Under the pieces are notes generated by a model, which saw nothing but the letters and a program-made list of their open reading frames with translations, did not search any database and had not been told where the DNA came from. A program made the position numbers and the translations under genes. A stretch of 64,000 nt of DNA from Klenkia terrae (GTDB lineage Bacteria > Actinomycetota > Actinomycetes > Mycobacteriales > Geodermatophilaceae): assembly GCF_900491935.1 (NCBI RefSeq), contig NZ_UEXK01000004.1:3463492-3527491 (forward strand). Direction: 5' to 3'. Shown here piece by piece: positions 36,391 through 45,916 of the stretch. How positions within the stretch are numbered: position 1 is the stretch's first letter; the number at the start of each line of letters is the position of its first letter.

Positions 36391-37889
36391 GCACCGACCG
36401 TCTGCTCGAGTTCGACGACGTCGTCGCCCGGTACGAGCCGGTCTTCGGCCTGGAGACCCACGTCGAGCTGGGCACCGCCTCGAAGATGTTCTGCGGGTGC
36501 GCCACGACCTTCGGCGCCGAGCCCAACTCGCACACCTGCCCGGTCTGCCTGGCCCTGCCCGGCGCGCTGCCGGTGGCCAACGCCGCCGCCATCGAGGCCA
36601 CCATCCGGATCGGCCTCGCGCTGGGCTGCCGGATCGCCACCTGGTGCCGGTTCGCGCGGAAGAACTACTTCTACCCCGACATCCCCAAGGGCTTCCAGAC
36701 CAGCCAGTACGACGAGCCGCTGTGCACGGCCGGGCACCTGGACGTCGAGGTCGACGGCGAGACCTACCGCGTGGAGATCGAGCGGGTGCACCTCGAGGAG
36801 GACACCGGCAAGAACCTGCACGTCGGTGGCGCCACCGGCCGCATCCACGGCGCCGACCACTCGCTGGTCGACTTCAACCGGGCGGGCATCCCGCTGGTCG
36901 AGATCGTCACCCGGCCGGTCCCCGGCGTCGGCGCCAAGGCCCCCGAGGTCGCCCGCGCCTACGTCGCCGAGCTGCGCGAGATCCTGCTGGCCCTGGGCGT
37001 CTCCGAGGTCCGCATGGAGCAGGGCAACCTGCGCTGCGACGTGAACACCTCGCTGGCCCCGACCGGGTCGCTGGAGTGGGGCACCCGCACCGAGACCAAG
37101 AACGTCAACTCGCTGCGCTCGGTCGAGCGGTCGGTGCGCTACGAGATGCGCCGCCAGGCCGCCCTGCTGGACGACGGCGTGCGGATCCTGCAGGAGACCC
37201 GGCACTTCCACGAGGACACCGGGTCCACCTCGGCCGGCCGGAGCAAGGAGGAGGCCACCGACTACCGGTACTTCCCCGAGCCCGACCTGGTGCCGATGGC
37301 CCCCGACGCCGACTGGGTCGCCCAGCTGCAGGCCGACCTCCCCGAGCTGCCGGCCGCCCGCCGGGCACGCCTGCGCGAGGAGTGGGGCATCTCCGACACC
37401 GAGATGGCCTGGCTGGTCAACGCCGGTGCGCTGGGCCTGGTGACCGACACCGTCGCTGCCGGCGCGGACCCGGCCGATGCCCGCAAGTGGTGGCTGGGCG
37501 AGCTGTCCCGCCGCGCCAAGGACGACGGCGTGGAGCTCGCCGACCTGGCGGTCACCCCGGCGCAGGTGGCCGAGCTGACCGCACTGGTCGCGGCCGGCAC
37601 GGTCAACGACCAGCTGGCCCGCCAGGTGCTCGACGGCGTGCTCGCCGGCGAGGGCTCGCCGCAGCAGGTCGTGGACTCCCGCGGCCTGGCCGTGATGGGG
37701 GAGTCCGACGAGCTCGGGGCCGCCGTCGACGCCGCCATCGCCGGGGCGCCCGACGTTGTGGAGAAGGTGCGCGGCGGCAAGACAGCGGCGCTGGGTGCCC
37801 TGGTGGGCGCCGTCATGAAGGAGACCCGCGGCAAGGCCGATGCAGCCACCGTCCGGCGGATGCTGGAGGAACGGGTGCTCGGCGGGTGA
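36387..37889 (+). CDS. gatB: Asp/Glu-tRNA amidotransferase subunit B (GatB)
   Basis: GatB (500 aa) binds the tRNA and performs the kinase/transamidase step of GatCAB. It has the N-terminal catalytic cradle [19 protein letters not shown], then [28 protein letters not shown] and [12 protein letters not shown], all diagnostic (cited in short parts). The C-terminal helical and YqeY-like domain binds tRNA. The zinc Cys pair in CGCAT and CPVC is present. GTG overlaps the small membrane gene stop; its own stop overlaps the GNAT start. Confidence 0.97.
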   Translation: MSTDRLLEFDDVVARYEPVFGLETHVELGTASKMFCGCATTFGAEPNSHTCPVCLALPGALPVANAAAIEATIRIGLALGCRIATWCRFARKNYFYPDIPKGFQTSQYDEPLCTAGHLDVEVDGETYRVEIERVHLEEDTGKNLHVGGATGRIHGADHSLVDFNRAGIPLVEIVTRPVPGVGAKAPEVARAYVAELREILLALGVSEVRMEQGNLRCDVNTSLAPTGSLEWGTRTETKNVNSLRSVERSVRYEMRRQAALLDDGVRILQETRHFHEDTGSTSAGRSKEEATDYRYFPEPDLVPMAPDADWVAQLQADLPELPAARRARLREEWGISDTEMAWLVNAGALGLVTDTVAAGADPADARKWWLGELSRRAKDDGVELADLAVTPAQVAELTALVAAGTVNDQLARQVLDGVLAGEGSPQQVVDSRGLAVMGESDELGAAVDAAIAGAPDVVEKVRGGKTAALGALVGAVMKETRGKADAATVRRMLEERVLGG

Positions 37890-38425
37890 TCTCGTTGCAG
37901 CCACTGCAGCGAGCGGACCTCGGTCTACTCGCTGCGTGGCTGGCCGAGCCGCTGGTGGCCCGCTGGTGGGCCGAGGACCCGGGTGAGGTCGAGGCCCGCT
38001 ACGGCCCGTCCATCGACGGCGCGGACCCCACGGCCCTCTACCTCGGGCTGACCGACGGCGAGCCGTTCGGCTTCGTCCAGGTCTACCGGTTCGCCCACGA
38101 GCCGTCCTACGCCGCCGAGCTCGCGCCGGTGCACCCGGTGCCGGCCGGCGCGCTGAGCATCGACTACCTCGTCGGGACGGCGGGCCACCGCGGTCGCGGC
38201 CTGGGCGCCGGGCTCATCCGCGCCGCGGTGCAGCGGGGCTTCGCCGACCACCCGGACGCCCAGGACGTCGTCGTCCCGGTGCACGCGGAGAACTACGCGT
38301 CCTGGCGCGCCCTGGAGGCGGCCGGGTTCACCCGCGTGGCCGAGGGCGAGCTGGAGCCGGACAACCCCGCCGACACCCGCGCCCACGTGGTGTACCAGCT
38401 GAGCCGACGCGCAGCTCCCGGCTGA
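37886..38425 (+). CDS. GNAT family N-acetyltransferase
   Basis: A 179-residue acetyltransferase. It starts [18 protein letters not shown] and shows [15 protein letters not shown], then the acetyl-CoA loop [12 protein letters not shown] and [17 protein letters not shown]. This is the aminoglycoside 6'-acetyltransferase/siderophore-acyltransferase-like branch. The natural substrate is unknown and resistance should not be assumed. GTG overlaps the gatB stop, making it the last gene of the gat operon. Confidence 0.88.
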   Translation: MISLQPLQRADLGLLAAWLAEPLVARWWAEDPGEVEARYGPSIDGADPTALYLGLTDGEPFGFVQVYRFAHEPSYAAELAPVHPVPAGALSIDYLVGTAGHRGRGLGAGLIRAAVQRGFADHPDAQDVVVPVHAENYASWRALEAAGFTRVAEGELEPDNPADTRAHVVYQLSRRAAPG

Positions 38426-38523
38426 CGAGGTGGCCCGCAGGGGCGCCGAGGATGGCGAGGACGCGCTCCACACCAGCCGGGTACGGCACCTGACCGCGGT
38501 CGGAGCCCGGAGGGCGACAGTCG

Positions 38524-39672
38524 TTACAGCGGGCTGGTCTGCTCCGAGGCGGGCGGCTGGATGCGCAGCACCTTGTCGTCGTCCTCGGCCGGGGTGCCGA
38601 GCCCGTCGGTGTTCGAGGTGGTGATCCACAGCGCGCCGTCGGGGGCGAGCACCACGGTCCGGAGCCGGCCGTACTCGTCGGGGAGGAACGGCTCGGGGTC
38701 AGCGACCGGGGCGCCGTCGGGCCCGAGGGTGGCCAGCACGACCTGCCGGCCGTCCAGCGCGCCGAGGAAGACGAAGCTGCCCGACACCGCGCACCCGGCC
38801 AGCCCGCCGGTCTCGGCGGGGACGGTGAGCACCGCGGGGTTCGCGCCCGGGATGGCGACCGGGGAGCCGTAGTCGCCGCCGGGGATGAGCGCGTCGAACT
38901 CGTCGGGACCGGTGGCGGAGTCGTCGGTGGCGTAGACGGCACCCTCGGCGTCCAGGCACAGCCCCTGCACGTTGGACAGCCCCGAGCTGTAGACCGCGCT
39001 GGCGCCCACCGGCTGGCCGAACACGTCGTAGGCGAGCACCTTGCCGGCCAGGGACGCCGGGTCCTGGGCCAGCGGGGCGTTGCCGGTGTCGCCGGTGCCT
39101 ACGTACAGCGTGCCGTCGACGCCGAACACCAGGCCACCGCCGTTGCGGGTCTCGCCCCGCGGGATGCCGGTGACGACCGGGTTCGGGGCACCGCCCATCG
39201 GGAAGCGGACCACCCGGTTGTCCGTCGCCGTGGACAGGTAGGCGTAGAACAGCCCGTCCTCGGCGAAGGTGGGCGACAGCGCCAGGCCCAGCAGGCCGCC
39301 GTCGCCGGTGGCGTCCACCCCGGCCACGACCATCAGCTCGCGGGCGGGGGAGCGGTCGGGGAAGACCTGCAGCAGGCGACCGGTCTCGCGCTCGGCGACG
39401 ATCCCGGTGCCGTCGGGCAGCAGCACCAGCCCGGTCGGGACGGCGAGGTCGGTGGCCAGCACGTTCGGGTCGCCGGCCTCCTCCTGCTCCGAGCCGGGGG
39501 TCGACGGGTCGCCGGGGGCCGGCGCGGGCGTGGTGTCCGACGGCGGGCCGACCTGCGGACCCGGCGCCTCCTGCACCTCGCGGAACGGACCGGCGGGGGT
39601 GTAGCCGCCGCCGCAGCCGGCCAGCAGCAGGCAGGCGCCCGCGGCCAGCAGTGCGCGAGCTCCCCGGGTCAC
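38524..39672 (-). CDS. Sorbosone/glucose dehydrogenase-fold lipoprotein (LppZ-like)
   Basis: A 382-residue exported lipoprotein. The signal ends in LLLAGCGGG (lipobox Cys near 21), followed by a Pro/Thr/Glu-rich linker. The body is a six-bladed beta-propeller of the soluble glucose/sorbosone dehydrogenase family (VPTGLVLLPDGTGIVAERETGRL, GLLGLALSP, cited in parts). Such proteins may use PQQ, but the substrate is unknown. In M. tuberculosis LppZ is also near gatB. GTG at 39672 follows TACCCT by 7 nt on this strand, a leaderless pattern. It diverges from the hydroxyacid dehydrogenase gene. Confidence 0.88.
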   Translation of the reverse strand: MTRGARALLAAGACLLLAGCGGGYTPAGPFREVQEAPGPQVGPPSDTTPAPAPGDPSTPGSEQEEAGDPNVLATDLAVPTGLVLLPDGTGIVAERETGRLLQVFPDRSPARELMVVAGVDATGDGGLLGLALSPTFAEDGLFYAYLSTATDNRVVRFPMGGAPNPVVTGIPRGETRNGGGLVFGVDGTLYVGTGDTGNAPLAQDPASLAGKVLAYDVFGQPVGASAVYSSGLSNVQGLCLDAEGAVYATDDSATGPDEFDALIPGGDYGSPVAIPGANPAVLTVPAETGGLAGCAVSGSFVFLGALDGRQVVLATLGPDGAPVADPEPFLPDEYGRLRTVVLAPDGALWITTSNTDGLGTPAEDDDKVLRIQPPASEQTSPL

Positions 39673-39742
39673 CCCGCCCAGGGTACGCACCGGCGGTGTC
39701 CCGGATCGCCGTCCGCGGGCGGTCCCCCTAACGTCTGGTCCC

Positions 39743-40693
39743 GTGCCCGACAGCCTGATCATCGACCTGCCCGACGACGCGGAGCTGCACGTCCTGGTGC
39801 CCTCCCGCGGCCTGGCCGAGCACCTCGAGCAGCTCGACCCCCGGGTCCGGGCGCACCGGGTCGACCCCACCGAGGGCGCCCCGACCGGGGACGCCGCCCG
39901 CGCCCAGGTCTGGGTGCCGGCCGGTGGGTCCGGCATCCCCGACGGCTTCCTGGACGGCCTGCCCGACCTCCAGCTGGTGCAGCTGATGAGCGCCGGCGCC
40001 GAGAAGTTCGCCGGCCGGCTGCCCCAGCGGGTCGTGCTCTGCAACGCCCGCGGCGCGCACACCCCGGCGACGGCCGAGTGGGCCGTGGCCGCCGCGCTCG
40101 CCGCCCAGCGCGGCATCCCGCACTTCACCCGCGAGCAGGACGCCGGCCGGTGGTCGTTCGGAACCGAGCACTCCATGGTCGGGGCGAAGGTCCTGGTCGT
40201 CGGGGCCGGGGACATCGGGCAGCTGATCGGCCGCATGCTCGCCGGCTTCGACGTCGACCTCACCTACGTCGCCCGCACCGCCCGGGACGGCGTCCGCGCC
40301 ACCGCCGACCTGCCCGAGCTGCTGCCCGCGGCCGACGTCGTCGTCCTCATCGTGCCGGTCACCGACGAGACCGTCGGCATGGTGGACGCCGATTTCCTGG
40401 CCGCGATGAAGGACGGCGCGCTGCTGGTCAACGCCGCCCGCGGGGTCGTGGTCGACACCGATGCGCTGCTGGCCGAGCTCACCTCCGGGCGCCTCCGGGC
40501 TGCCCTGGACGTCACCGAGCCCGAGCCGCTCCCCGAGGGCCACCCGCTGTGGTCGGCGCCCGGGCTGCTGCTCACCCCGCACGTCGCCGGTGCCGTGCCC
40601 GACACCAACGCCCGCGCCGCGGCCGCCGTCGCCGACCAGCTGCAGCGCGTCCTCGCCGGTCAGCCGCTGGTGAACGTCGTCGACGCCTACTGA
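39743..40693 (+). CDS. D-2-hydroxyacid dehydrogenase family protein
   Basis: A 316-residue NAD(P)-dependent oxidoreductase. The Rossmann motif is VVGAGDIGQLIG. The catalytic residues fit: Arg in LVNAARGVV, Glu in DVTEPEPLPEGHP and His in LTPHVAGAV. The catalytic domain is short, as in GhrA-like members. It may reduce glyoxylate, hydroxypyruvate or a similar keto acid, which cannot be decided from sequence. GTG follows TAACGT by 8 nt (leaderless pattern). It ends at the hairpin at 40700. Confidence 0.9.
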   Translation: MPDSLIIDLPDDAELHVLVPSRGLAEHLEQLDPRVRAHRVDPTEGAPTGDAARAQVWVPAGGSGIPDGFLDGLPDLQLVQLMSAGAEKFAGRLPQRVVLCNARGAHTPATAEWAVAAALAAQRGIPHFTREQDAGRWSFGTEHSMVGAKVLVVGAGDIGQLIGRMLAGFDVDLTYVARTARDGVRATADLPELLPAADVVVLIVPVTDETVGMVDADFLAAMKDGALLVNAARGVVVDTDALLAELTSGRLRAALDVTEPEPLPEGHPLWSAPGLLLTPHVAGAVPDTNARAAAAVADQLQRVLAGQPLVNVVDAY

Positions 40694-40699
40694 GGCCCT

Positions 40700-40759
40700 G
40701 GCAGAGGAACCTCTGCACCCCCTCACCGGCCGTTCAGGGGGTGCAGAGGTTCCTTTGCC
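40700..40759. terminator. 24-bp bidirectional hairpin
   Basis: Arms 40700-40723 and 40736-40759 pair with a single G.T wobble around a 12-nt loop. It lies between convergent stops at 40693 and 40784. The arm reads GGCAGAGGAACCTCTGCACC onward. There is no T-run longer than three. Confidence 0.8.
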
Positions 40760-40783
40760 GAAGCCGACGAAGCCGGAGCGCGG

Positions 40784-41149
40784 TCAGCCGACGTCGGGGA
40801 TGCGGCCGTCGGAGACGGCGGCCAGGCGGGGCAGGTCCCGCGCCCGGACGACGGGCAGCCGGACCTCGGTGCCGGTGCGGCGCACCAGCCACAGCTCCTG
40901 GTCCTCGCCCACCCGGAGGCCGGCGACGTCGTCCCACGGCACCGTCGCGCCGGGCAGCAGCGTGCGCGGGGTGATCCCGGCCGGGCCGATGTCGACCCCG
41001 ACCCGGAGCACCCAGACGGCGACCAGCAGCGGCACCAGCAGGAGCGGGGCGCCCCACCAGGCCGCGGTCGCCACCGGCAGCGTGCAGACCGCCAGCACCA
41101 GCACCGGCACCAGGGCCACCCGGCTCATCCTCATCCGCGCGACAGCCAC
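40784..41149 (-). CDS. PH-domain membrane protein (Cfp6-like)
   Basis: A 121-residue protein with two N-terminal hydrophobic helices and then a bacterial PH-like domain ([24 protein letters not shown], cited in part, ending RIPDVG). It resembles the M. tuberculosis low-molecular-weight antigen 6, also next to the ilv region there. Function is unknown. GTG at 41149 was chosen because GACGAT lies 6 nt upstream on this strand; ATG at 41134 or 41128 is possible. Its promoter interlocks with that of ilvD. Confidence 0.8.
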   Translation of the reverse strand: MAVARMRMSRVALVPVLVLAVCTLPVATAAWWGAPLLLVPLLVAVWVLRVGVDIGPAGITPRTLLPGATVPWDDVAGLRVGEDQELWLVRRTGTEVRLPVVRARDLPRLAAVSDGRIPDVG

Positions 41150-41191
41150 GGCCCGATCGTCCCAGACGGGCCGGGCATACCATCCACGGTC
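41150..41191. promoter_or_regulatory. Interlocked divergent promoters of the PH gene and ilvD
   Basis: Only 42 bp separate the start codons. The rightward -10 TACCAT (41178-41183) is 8 nt before the ilvD GTG. The leftward -10 GACGAT (41161-41156) is 6 nt before the PH-gene GTG. With normal spacing each -35 region would fall on the other's -10, so the two promoters should exclude each other. Confidence 0.5.
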
Positions 41192-42895
41192 GTGACGACC
41201 GTCGAGAACCCGCCCGCCAGCACCTCCTCGATGAAGCCCCGGTCCTTCGAGGTGACCGACGGCGACTCCCGCGCCCCGGCCCGCGCCATGCTGCGCGCCG
41301 TCGGCATGGGCGACGACGACTGGGTGAAGCCGCAGATCGGCGTGGCCTCGTCCTGGAACGAGATCACCCCCTGCAACCTCTCGCTGGACCGGCTGGCCAA
41401 GGCCGTGAAGACCGGCGTGCACGAGGGCGGCGGCTTCCCGCTGGAGTTCGGCACCATCTCCGTCTCCGACGGCATCTCCATGGGCCACGAGGGCATGCGC
41501 GCCTCGCTGGTCTCCCGCGAGGTCATCGCCGACTCGGTCGAGACCGTCGTGTTCGCCGAGCGGCTGGACGGCTCCGTCCTGCTCGCCGGCTGCGACAAGT
41601 CCCTGCCCGGCATGCTCATGGCCGCCGCCCGCCTGGACCTGGCCGCGGTGTTCCTCTACGCCGGCGCCACGATGCCCGGCAAGCTCGGTGACCGGGACCT
41701 GACGATCATCGACGTCTTCGAGGGTGTCGGTGCCTGCGCCGCGGGCAAGATCACCCGGGACGAGCTGACCGAGATCGAGAAGGCGACCTGCCCAGGCGAG
41801 GGTGCCTGCGGCGGCATGTACACCGCCAACACGATGGCCAGCGCCGCCGAGGCCCTGGGCATGAGCCTGCCCGGCAGCGCCGCCCCGCCGGCCCCGGACC
41901 GCCGCCGCGACGGCTACGCCGTGGAGTCGGGCAAGGCCGTCGTCGAGCTGCTCCGCCAGGGCATCACCGCCCGCGACATCATGACCAAGGAGGCGTTCGA
42001 GAACGCCATCACCGTGGTCATGGCCCTCGGCGGCTCGACCAACGCCGTGCTGCACCTGCTGGCCATCGCGCACGAGGCCGACGTCGACCTCACCCTCGAC
42101 GACTTCAACCGGATCGGGGACAAGACCCCGCACCTGGCCGACGTGAAGCCCTTCGGCCGGTTCGTCATGACCGACATCGACCGCATCGGCGGCGTGCCGG
42201 TCGTGATGAAGGCGCTGCTGGACGCCGGCCTGCTGCACGGCGACTGCCTCACCGTCACGGGCAAGACGATGGCCGAGAACCTGGCGCACATCGCCCCGCA
42301 GGACCCCGACGGCGCGATCATCCACGCGATGGACAACCCGATCCACAAGACCGGCGGGCTCACCATCCTGCGCGGTTCGCTGTCGCCCGAGGGCGCCGTG
42401 GTGAAGAGCGCCGGCTTCGACGCCGAGGTCTTCGACGGCACCGCCCGGGTGTTCGACGGCGAGGCCGGCGCGATGCAGGCCGTCACCGAGGGCACCCTGA
42501 AGTCCGGCGACGTCGTCGTCATCCGCTACGAGGGCCCGCGCGGCGGCCCGGGGATGCGCGAGATGCTGGCCGTCACCGGTGCGATCAAGGGCGCCGGGCT
42601 GGGCAAGGACGTGCTGCTGCTGACCGACGGCCGGTTCTCCGGCGGGACGACCGGCCTGTGCGTGGGCCACATCGCCCCCGAGGCCATGGACGGCGGACCC
42701 ATCGCGTTCGTCCGGGACGGCGACCGCATCGTGCTCGACCTCGCCGCCCGCACGTTGGACCTGCACGTGGACGCCGAGGAGCTCGCCCGTCGCCGCGAGG
42801 GCTGGGCCCCGCCGGCGCCGCGCTACACCCGCGGGGTGCTGGCCAAGTACGCGAAGCTCGTCGGGTCGGCGGCGCAGGGCGCGATCTGCGGCTGA
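41192..42895 (+). CDS. ilvD: Dihydroxy-acid dehydratase IlvD
   Basis: IlvD (567 aa) dehydrates dihydroxy acids in valine and isoleucine synthesis. The iron-sulfur cluster cysteines are in [18 protein letters not shown] and [16 protein letters not shown]. The catalytic-region [16 protein letters not shown] is present. Length is typical of the actinobacterial form. GTG at 41192 follows TACCAT by 8 nt. It is transcribed alone, 3 kb before ilvBNC, and ends in a two-stage hairpin at 42906. Confidence 0.96.
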   Translation: MTTVENPPASTSSMKPRSFEVTDGDSRAPARAMLRAVGMGDDDWVKPQIGVASSWNEITPCNLSLDRLAKAVKTGVHEGGGFPLEFGTISVSDGISMGHEGMRASLVSREVIADSVETVVFAERLDGSVLLAGCDKSLPGMLMAAARLDLAAVFLYAGATMPGKLGDRDLTIIDVFEGVGACAAGKITRDELTEIEKATCPGEGACGGMYTANTMASAAEALGMSLPGSAAPPAPDRRRDGYAVESGKAVVELLRQGITARDIMTKEAFENAITVVMALGGSTNAVLHLLAIAHEADVDLTLDDFNRIGDKTPHLADVKPFGRFVMTDIDRIGGVPVVMKALLDAGLLHGDCLTVTGKTMAENLAHIAPQDPDGAIIHAMDNPIHKTGGLTILRGSLSPEGAVVKSAGFDAEVFDGTARVFDGEAGAMQAVTEGTLKSGDVVVIRYEGPRGGPGMREMLAVTGAIKGAGLGKDVLLLTDGRFSGGTTGLCVGHIAPEAMDGGPIAFVRDGDRIVLDLAARTLDLHVDAEELARRREGWAPPAPRYTRGVLAKYAKLVGSAAQGAICG

Positions 42896-42905
42896 CGCGG
42901 GGGAG

Positions 42906-42952
42906 GGCCCGCAGCCCTAAGGGGTGAGAACACCCCGGCAGGGCTGCGGGCC
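42906..42952 (+). terminator. Two-stage hairpin after ilvD
   Basis: An outer 13-bp stem, GGCCCGCAGCCCT (42906-42918) with 42940-42952, encloses an inner 6-bp stem, GGGGTG-AGAA-CACCCC (42921-42936). It lies 10 nt after the ilvD stop and 28 nt before the GGDEF/EAL gene. Confidence 0.7.
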
Positions 42953-42979
42953 GGGTCCGCCGCTGCCGACATCCGGGAT

Positions 42980-45715
42980 GTGGACCGCATCCGGCGCTGG
43001 GCACCCCTGGTGGGTCTGGCGCTCCTGACCCTGCTCGGCGGCGCCCTCCTGCTCCCGCCGGGGGCGCGCCGGCCGGTCTCCGACGCCGTGGTGGTCACCG
43101 TCGCCGTCCTCGCCGCCGTCGTGCTGGCCCGGGTCGGTCGGCGCACCTGCGCCCGGGCGCGCGGGTGGCGCCTGGTGGCGGCCGCGCTGCTCACCGGGGT
43201 CGTCGTGTCGGCGTCCACCGAGCTGCTGGACCCCGCCCCCGGGTCGGTGGACCCGGCCCGCACGGCGGCCTCGGTCCTCCCGCACCTGCTCGGGGCGGTC
43301 GCCGTCCTCACCCTGCTCGGCCGCGGCCGGCTGCGCGCCGGCGGTGCGCGCCTGCTGGTCGAGAACGCCCTGTTCTGCACCGCCGCCTTCGTCCTGGCCC
43401 AGCTGCTCGTGGTCGGCCCGCTCGTCCGCGAGCTGTCGCCCGGCGGCCCGGCCCGGCTGGCGCTGGAGGCCAGCTGCCTGGCCGCCACCCTCCTGCTGGG
43501 CACCGGGCTCACCTTCGTCACCGCGGCCGGTCCGGCGCGGCGCACCACCGCCGGGGTGACCCTGGCCGGGCTGGCTGCGCTCACCGTCGCCGACTGCCTG
43601 GCCGTCGTGGTCTCCACCGGCTCCTTCGGCCTGCTCGGCACCGCCAGCCGGGCGGTCCTCCTGCTCGGGCTGGTCCTGCTGGTCCTGGCCGCGACGACCG
43701 ACCCGGGCGACGCCCCGGGGACCGCCGGGGGACCGGCCCCCGGCGTCGGTGGGGCCCGCAAGCTCACCCAGGGCATCACCCTGGCCGGCCAGCTGCTGCC
43801 GCACGGCGTCATGGTGGTCGCCGCCGTCCTGCTGCTGGCCTCGGCCCTGTTCGTCGCCACCCCCACGCCGGCCGCCCTGGTCGCGGTCGCGGTGGGACTG
43901 CTGCTCACCGGGGTGCACCGGGTCGTCGTGGTCGGCGACGAGGTGCGCTGGGCCGGTCGGCTGGGCCGCAGCGAGGCCTACTTCCGCAAGGTGGTCCGGG
44001 CCAGCAGCGACGCCGTCCTCGTGCTCGACGAGCAGCGCGTCACCACCTGGGCCGCGCCGGCCCTGGCCGACCCCGCGCAGGCCGCCGGCCGACCGCTGGT
44101 GGGGGCCCTGCTCGTCGACCGGGTCCACCCGCAGGACGTCGAGACCGTCCGCGCCTGGCTCAGCGACCCCGACGGCCCCGCCGCCGCGCTCGGCGGGCTG
44201 TGCAGCTTCCGGCTGCCCGCCGCCGACGGCAGCTGGCGCGTGTGGGAGGCCGGGGTCACCGACCTGCGGGCCGACGCCGCGGTGGGCGACCTGGTGCTGC
44301 ACTGCCGCGACGTCACCGTCCGGCTGCACGCCGAGGACGAGCTCCGCTCGCTGGCCTTCACCGACCCGGTCACCGGGCTGCCCAACCGGGCGGCGCACGT
44401 CATCGCGCTGGCCGAGGAGCTGGCCGCCGCGGGCGAGGTGTCGCAGGTGTCCCTGCTGCTGTTCGAGGTCGAGGGGCTTACCGCCGCCCGGGAGAACGTC
44501 GGCCGCGACGTGGTCGACCTGTCGCTGGTCGAGATCGGCCGTCGGCTGCGCGCCACCGTCCGCGGCGACGACCTGGTGGCCCGGGTCGGGGCCGAGGTGT
44601 TCGCGGTGCTCGCCCACGGCGAGGGCACCGAGCCCGACCGGGTGGCCTCCCGCTGCCTGTCGGTGGTGGAGCAGCCCGTCGTCACCCCGCTGGGCCTGGT
44701 GGACCTCAGCGCGGCCGTCGGCCTGGTGCCGCTGGTCGCCGGGCTGGGCTCGGAGACCGTGCTGGACCGCGCCGAGCTCGCCGTGCGCAGCGCCCGGCAG
44801 GCCGGGCCCGGTTCCGTGCGGCGCTACGACCCGCTGCTCGGCGAGGCCCGGGACCGCCGCGAGCGGCTGCGGGCGGACCTGGTGGGTGCCCGGGCGCGCG
44901 GCGAGCTGGGCCTGGTCTGGCAGCCGATCGTCTCGCTCACCGAGCAGCAGGTCACCGGCGTCGAGGCACTGGTCCGCTGGGACCACCCGGTGTTCGGCGA
45001 GCTCGAGCCCGAGGAGTTCATCCCGGTCGCCGAGCGCGCAGGGTTGGTCGGGGACCTGCAGCGCTGGGTGCTGCACGAGGCCACCCTGGCCGCGGCGGCC
45101 CTGCCCGAGCACGGCGCCCCGCTGCGGCTGGGCATCAACATCTCCCCGGTCCACCTGGCCAGCGGCACAGTGGTCGGCGACGTCTCCACCGCCCTGCGCG
45201 CCACCGGCTTCCCCGCCGAGCGGCTGGTGGTCGAGGTGACCGGCAGCACCGCGCTGCTGGAGGACCCGGCCATCTCCGCGGACTTCGCCGCCCTGCGGCT
45301 GATGGGCGTGCACCTGGCCCTGGACGACTTCGGCGCGGAGTCCTCCACGCTGGCGCACCTGACCCGGTTGCCGATCGACGTCGTCAAGCTCGACCGCTCC
45401 TTCCTGGCCCGGGTGGACAAGGAGGTGCAGACCCGTGCGCTGTGCGCCTCGGTCATCGGCATCGGCGGTGACCTGGGCATCGACGTGGTCGCCGAGGGCG
45501 TCGAGACGCCCAGCCAGCTGACCGTGCTGCGCACGATGGGCTGCGGCTTCGCCCAGGGGTTCCTGCTGTCCCGGCCGCTGACCCTGCCCGCGCTCGTCGC
45601 CTGCCTGGACGCCGGCCGGGGCCACCTGTGGCCCCGGCCAGGTCGGGCGGGTCGACGCCGGGTGACCCCGGGTCCCGCAGCCCGTCCCACGGAGCGGATG
45701 CCCCCGTCCCGGTGA
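42980..45715 (+). CDS. Membrane GGDEF/EAL protein, probably c-di-GMP phosphodiesterase
   Basis: A 911-residue protein. Residues about 1-320 hold eight or more hydrophobic helices, then a PAS-like region (about 330-450), a GGDEF domain and an EAL domain. The cyclase signature is degenerate (ARVGAEVF instead of RxGGDEF), but the inhibitory-site RGDD sits exactly five residues before it. The EAL domain keeps VEALVRW, NISPVHL, DDFGAESS, VVKLDRSF, AEGVET and AQGFLLSRP. So c-di-GMP breakdown is more likely than synthesis, with the GGDEF domain as a sensor. The start is a GTG at 42980 without a clear ribosome site. Confidence 0.9.
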   Translation: MDRIRRWAPLVGLALLTLLGGALLLPPGARRPVSDAVVVTVAVLAAVVLARVGRRTCARARGWRLVAAALLTGVVVSASTELLDPAPGSVDPARTAASVLPHLLGAVAVLTLLGRGRLRAGGARLLVENALFCTAAFVLAQLLVVGPLVRELSPGGPARLALEASCLAATLLLGTGLTFVTAAGPARRTTAGVTLAGLAALTVADCLAVVVSTGSFGLLGTASRAVLLLGLVLLVLAATTDPGDAPGTAGGPAPGVGGARKLTQGITLAGQLLPHGVMVVAAVLLLASALFVATPTPAALVAVAVGLLLTGVHRVVVVGDEVRWAGRLGRSEAYFRKVVRASSDAVLVLDEQRVTTWAAPALADPAQAAGRPLVGALLVDRVHPQDVETVRAWLSDPDGPAAALGGLCSFRLPAADGSWRVWEAGVTDLRADAAVGDLVLHCRDVTVRLHAEDELRSLAFTDPVTGLPNRAAHVIALAEELAAAGEVSQVSLLLFEVEGLTAARENVGRDVVDLSLVEIGRRLRATVRGDDLVARVGAEVFAVLAHGEGTEPDRVASRCLSVVEQPVVTPLGLVDLSAAVGLVPLVAGLGSETVLDRAELAVRSARQAGPGSVRRYDPLLGEARDRRERLRADLVGARARGELGLVWQPIVSLTEQQVTGVEALVRWDHPVFGELEPEEFIPVAERAGLVGDLQRWVLHEATLAAAALPEHGAPLRLGINISPVHLASGTVVGDVSTALRATGFPAERLVVEVTGSTALLEDPAISADFAALRLMGVHLALDDFGAESSTLAHLTRLPIDVVKLDRSFLARVDKEVQTRALCASVIGIGGDLGIDVVAEGVETPSQLTVLRTMGCGFAQGFLLSRPLTLPALVACLDAGRGHLWPRPGRAGRRRVTPGPAARPTERMPPSR

Positions 45716-45729
45716 GTGGGACGCGGTGG

Positions 45730-45759
45730 TTGACGCGGGGGGTTGCCCGGGCGCACAGT
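45730..45759 (+). promoter_or_regulatory. Promoter of the ilvBNC leader
   Basis: TTGACG (45730-45735), an 18-nt spacer and CACAGT (45754-45759) lie 6 nt before the GTG of the leader ORF, so the leader transcript would start at its first codon. Confidence 0.5.
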
Positions 45760-45765
45760 ACGGGC

Positions 45766-45801
45766 GTGCTGCGTCCCGTCCTCCTCGTAGTCATCGACTA
45801 G
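45766..45801 (+). CDS. ilvBNC leader peptide
   Basis: An 11-codon [17 protein letters not shown] start and TAG stop. Seven of eleven residues are branched-chain amino acids (three Leu, three Val, one Ile). It is directly followed by a hairpin and a T6 terminator before ilvB. Ribosome-mediated attenuation of ilv operons is well known in bacteria including actinobacteria. Ribosome stalling at Leu/Val/Ile codons would change folding of the downstream RNA. It has no ribosome site and looks leaderless. Confidence 0.8.
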   Translation: MLRPVLLVVID

Positions 45802-45862
45802 CGCGTCGGTCCACCGACCGACGCGCTCACCCCTCCGTGCCTCCTGGCACGAGGGGTTTTTT
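45801..45862 (+). terminator. ilvBNC transcription attenuator
   Basis: Hairpin 1 is a perfect 10-bp stem, GCGCGTCGGT (45801-45810) with 45817-45826. Its first G is the last base of the leader stop codon. The terminator is ACCCCTCCGTGCC (45829-45841) with GGCACGAGGGGT (45846-45857), one bulged C, then T6 (45857-45862). The antitermination mechanism is not obvious from the sequence because the two hairpins do not share bases. Confidence 0.85.
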
Positions 45863-45916
45863 GTTGGCCGAGCCCGACCGCACACCCACCCCCGCGCCCA
45901 GGGAGACCCGCCCCGC

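Noticed and set aside
44560-44610. Active diguanylate cyclase site
   Set aside because: The motif is GAEVF, lacking the Gly-Gly and the acidic pair needed for catalysis.
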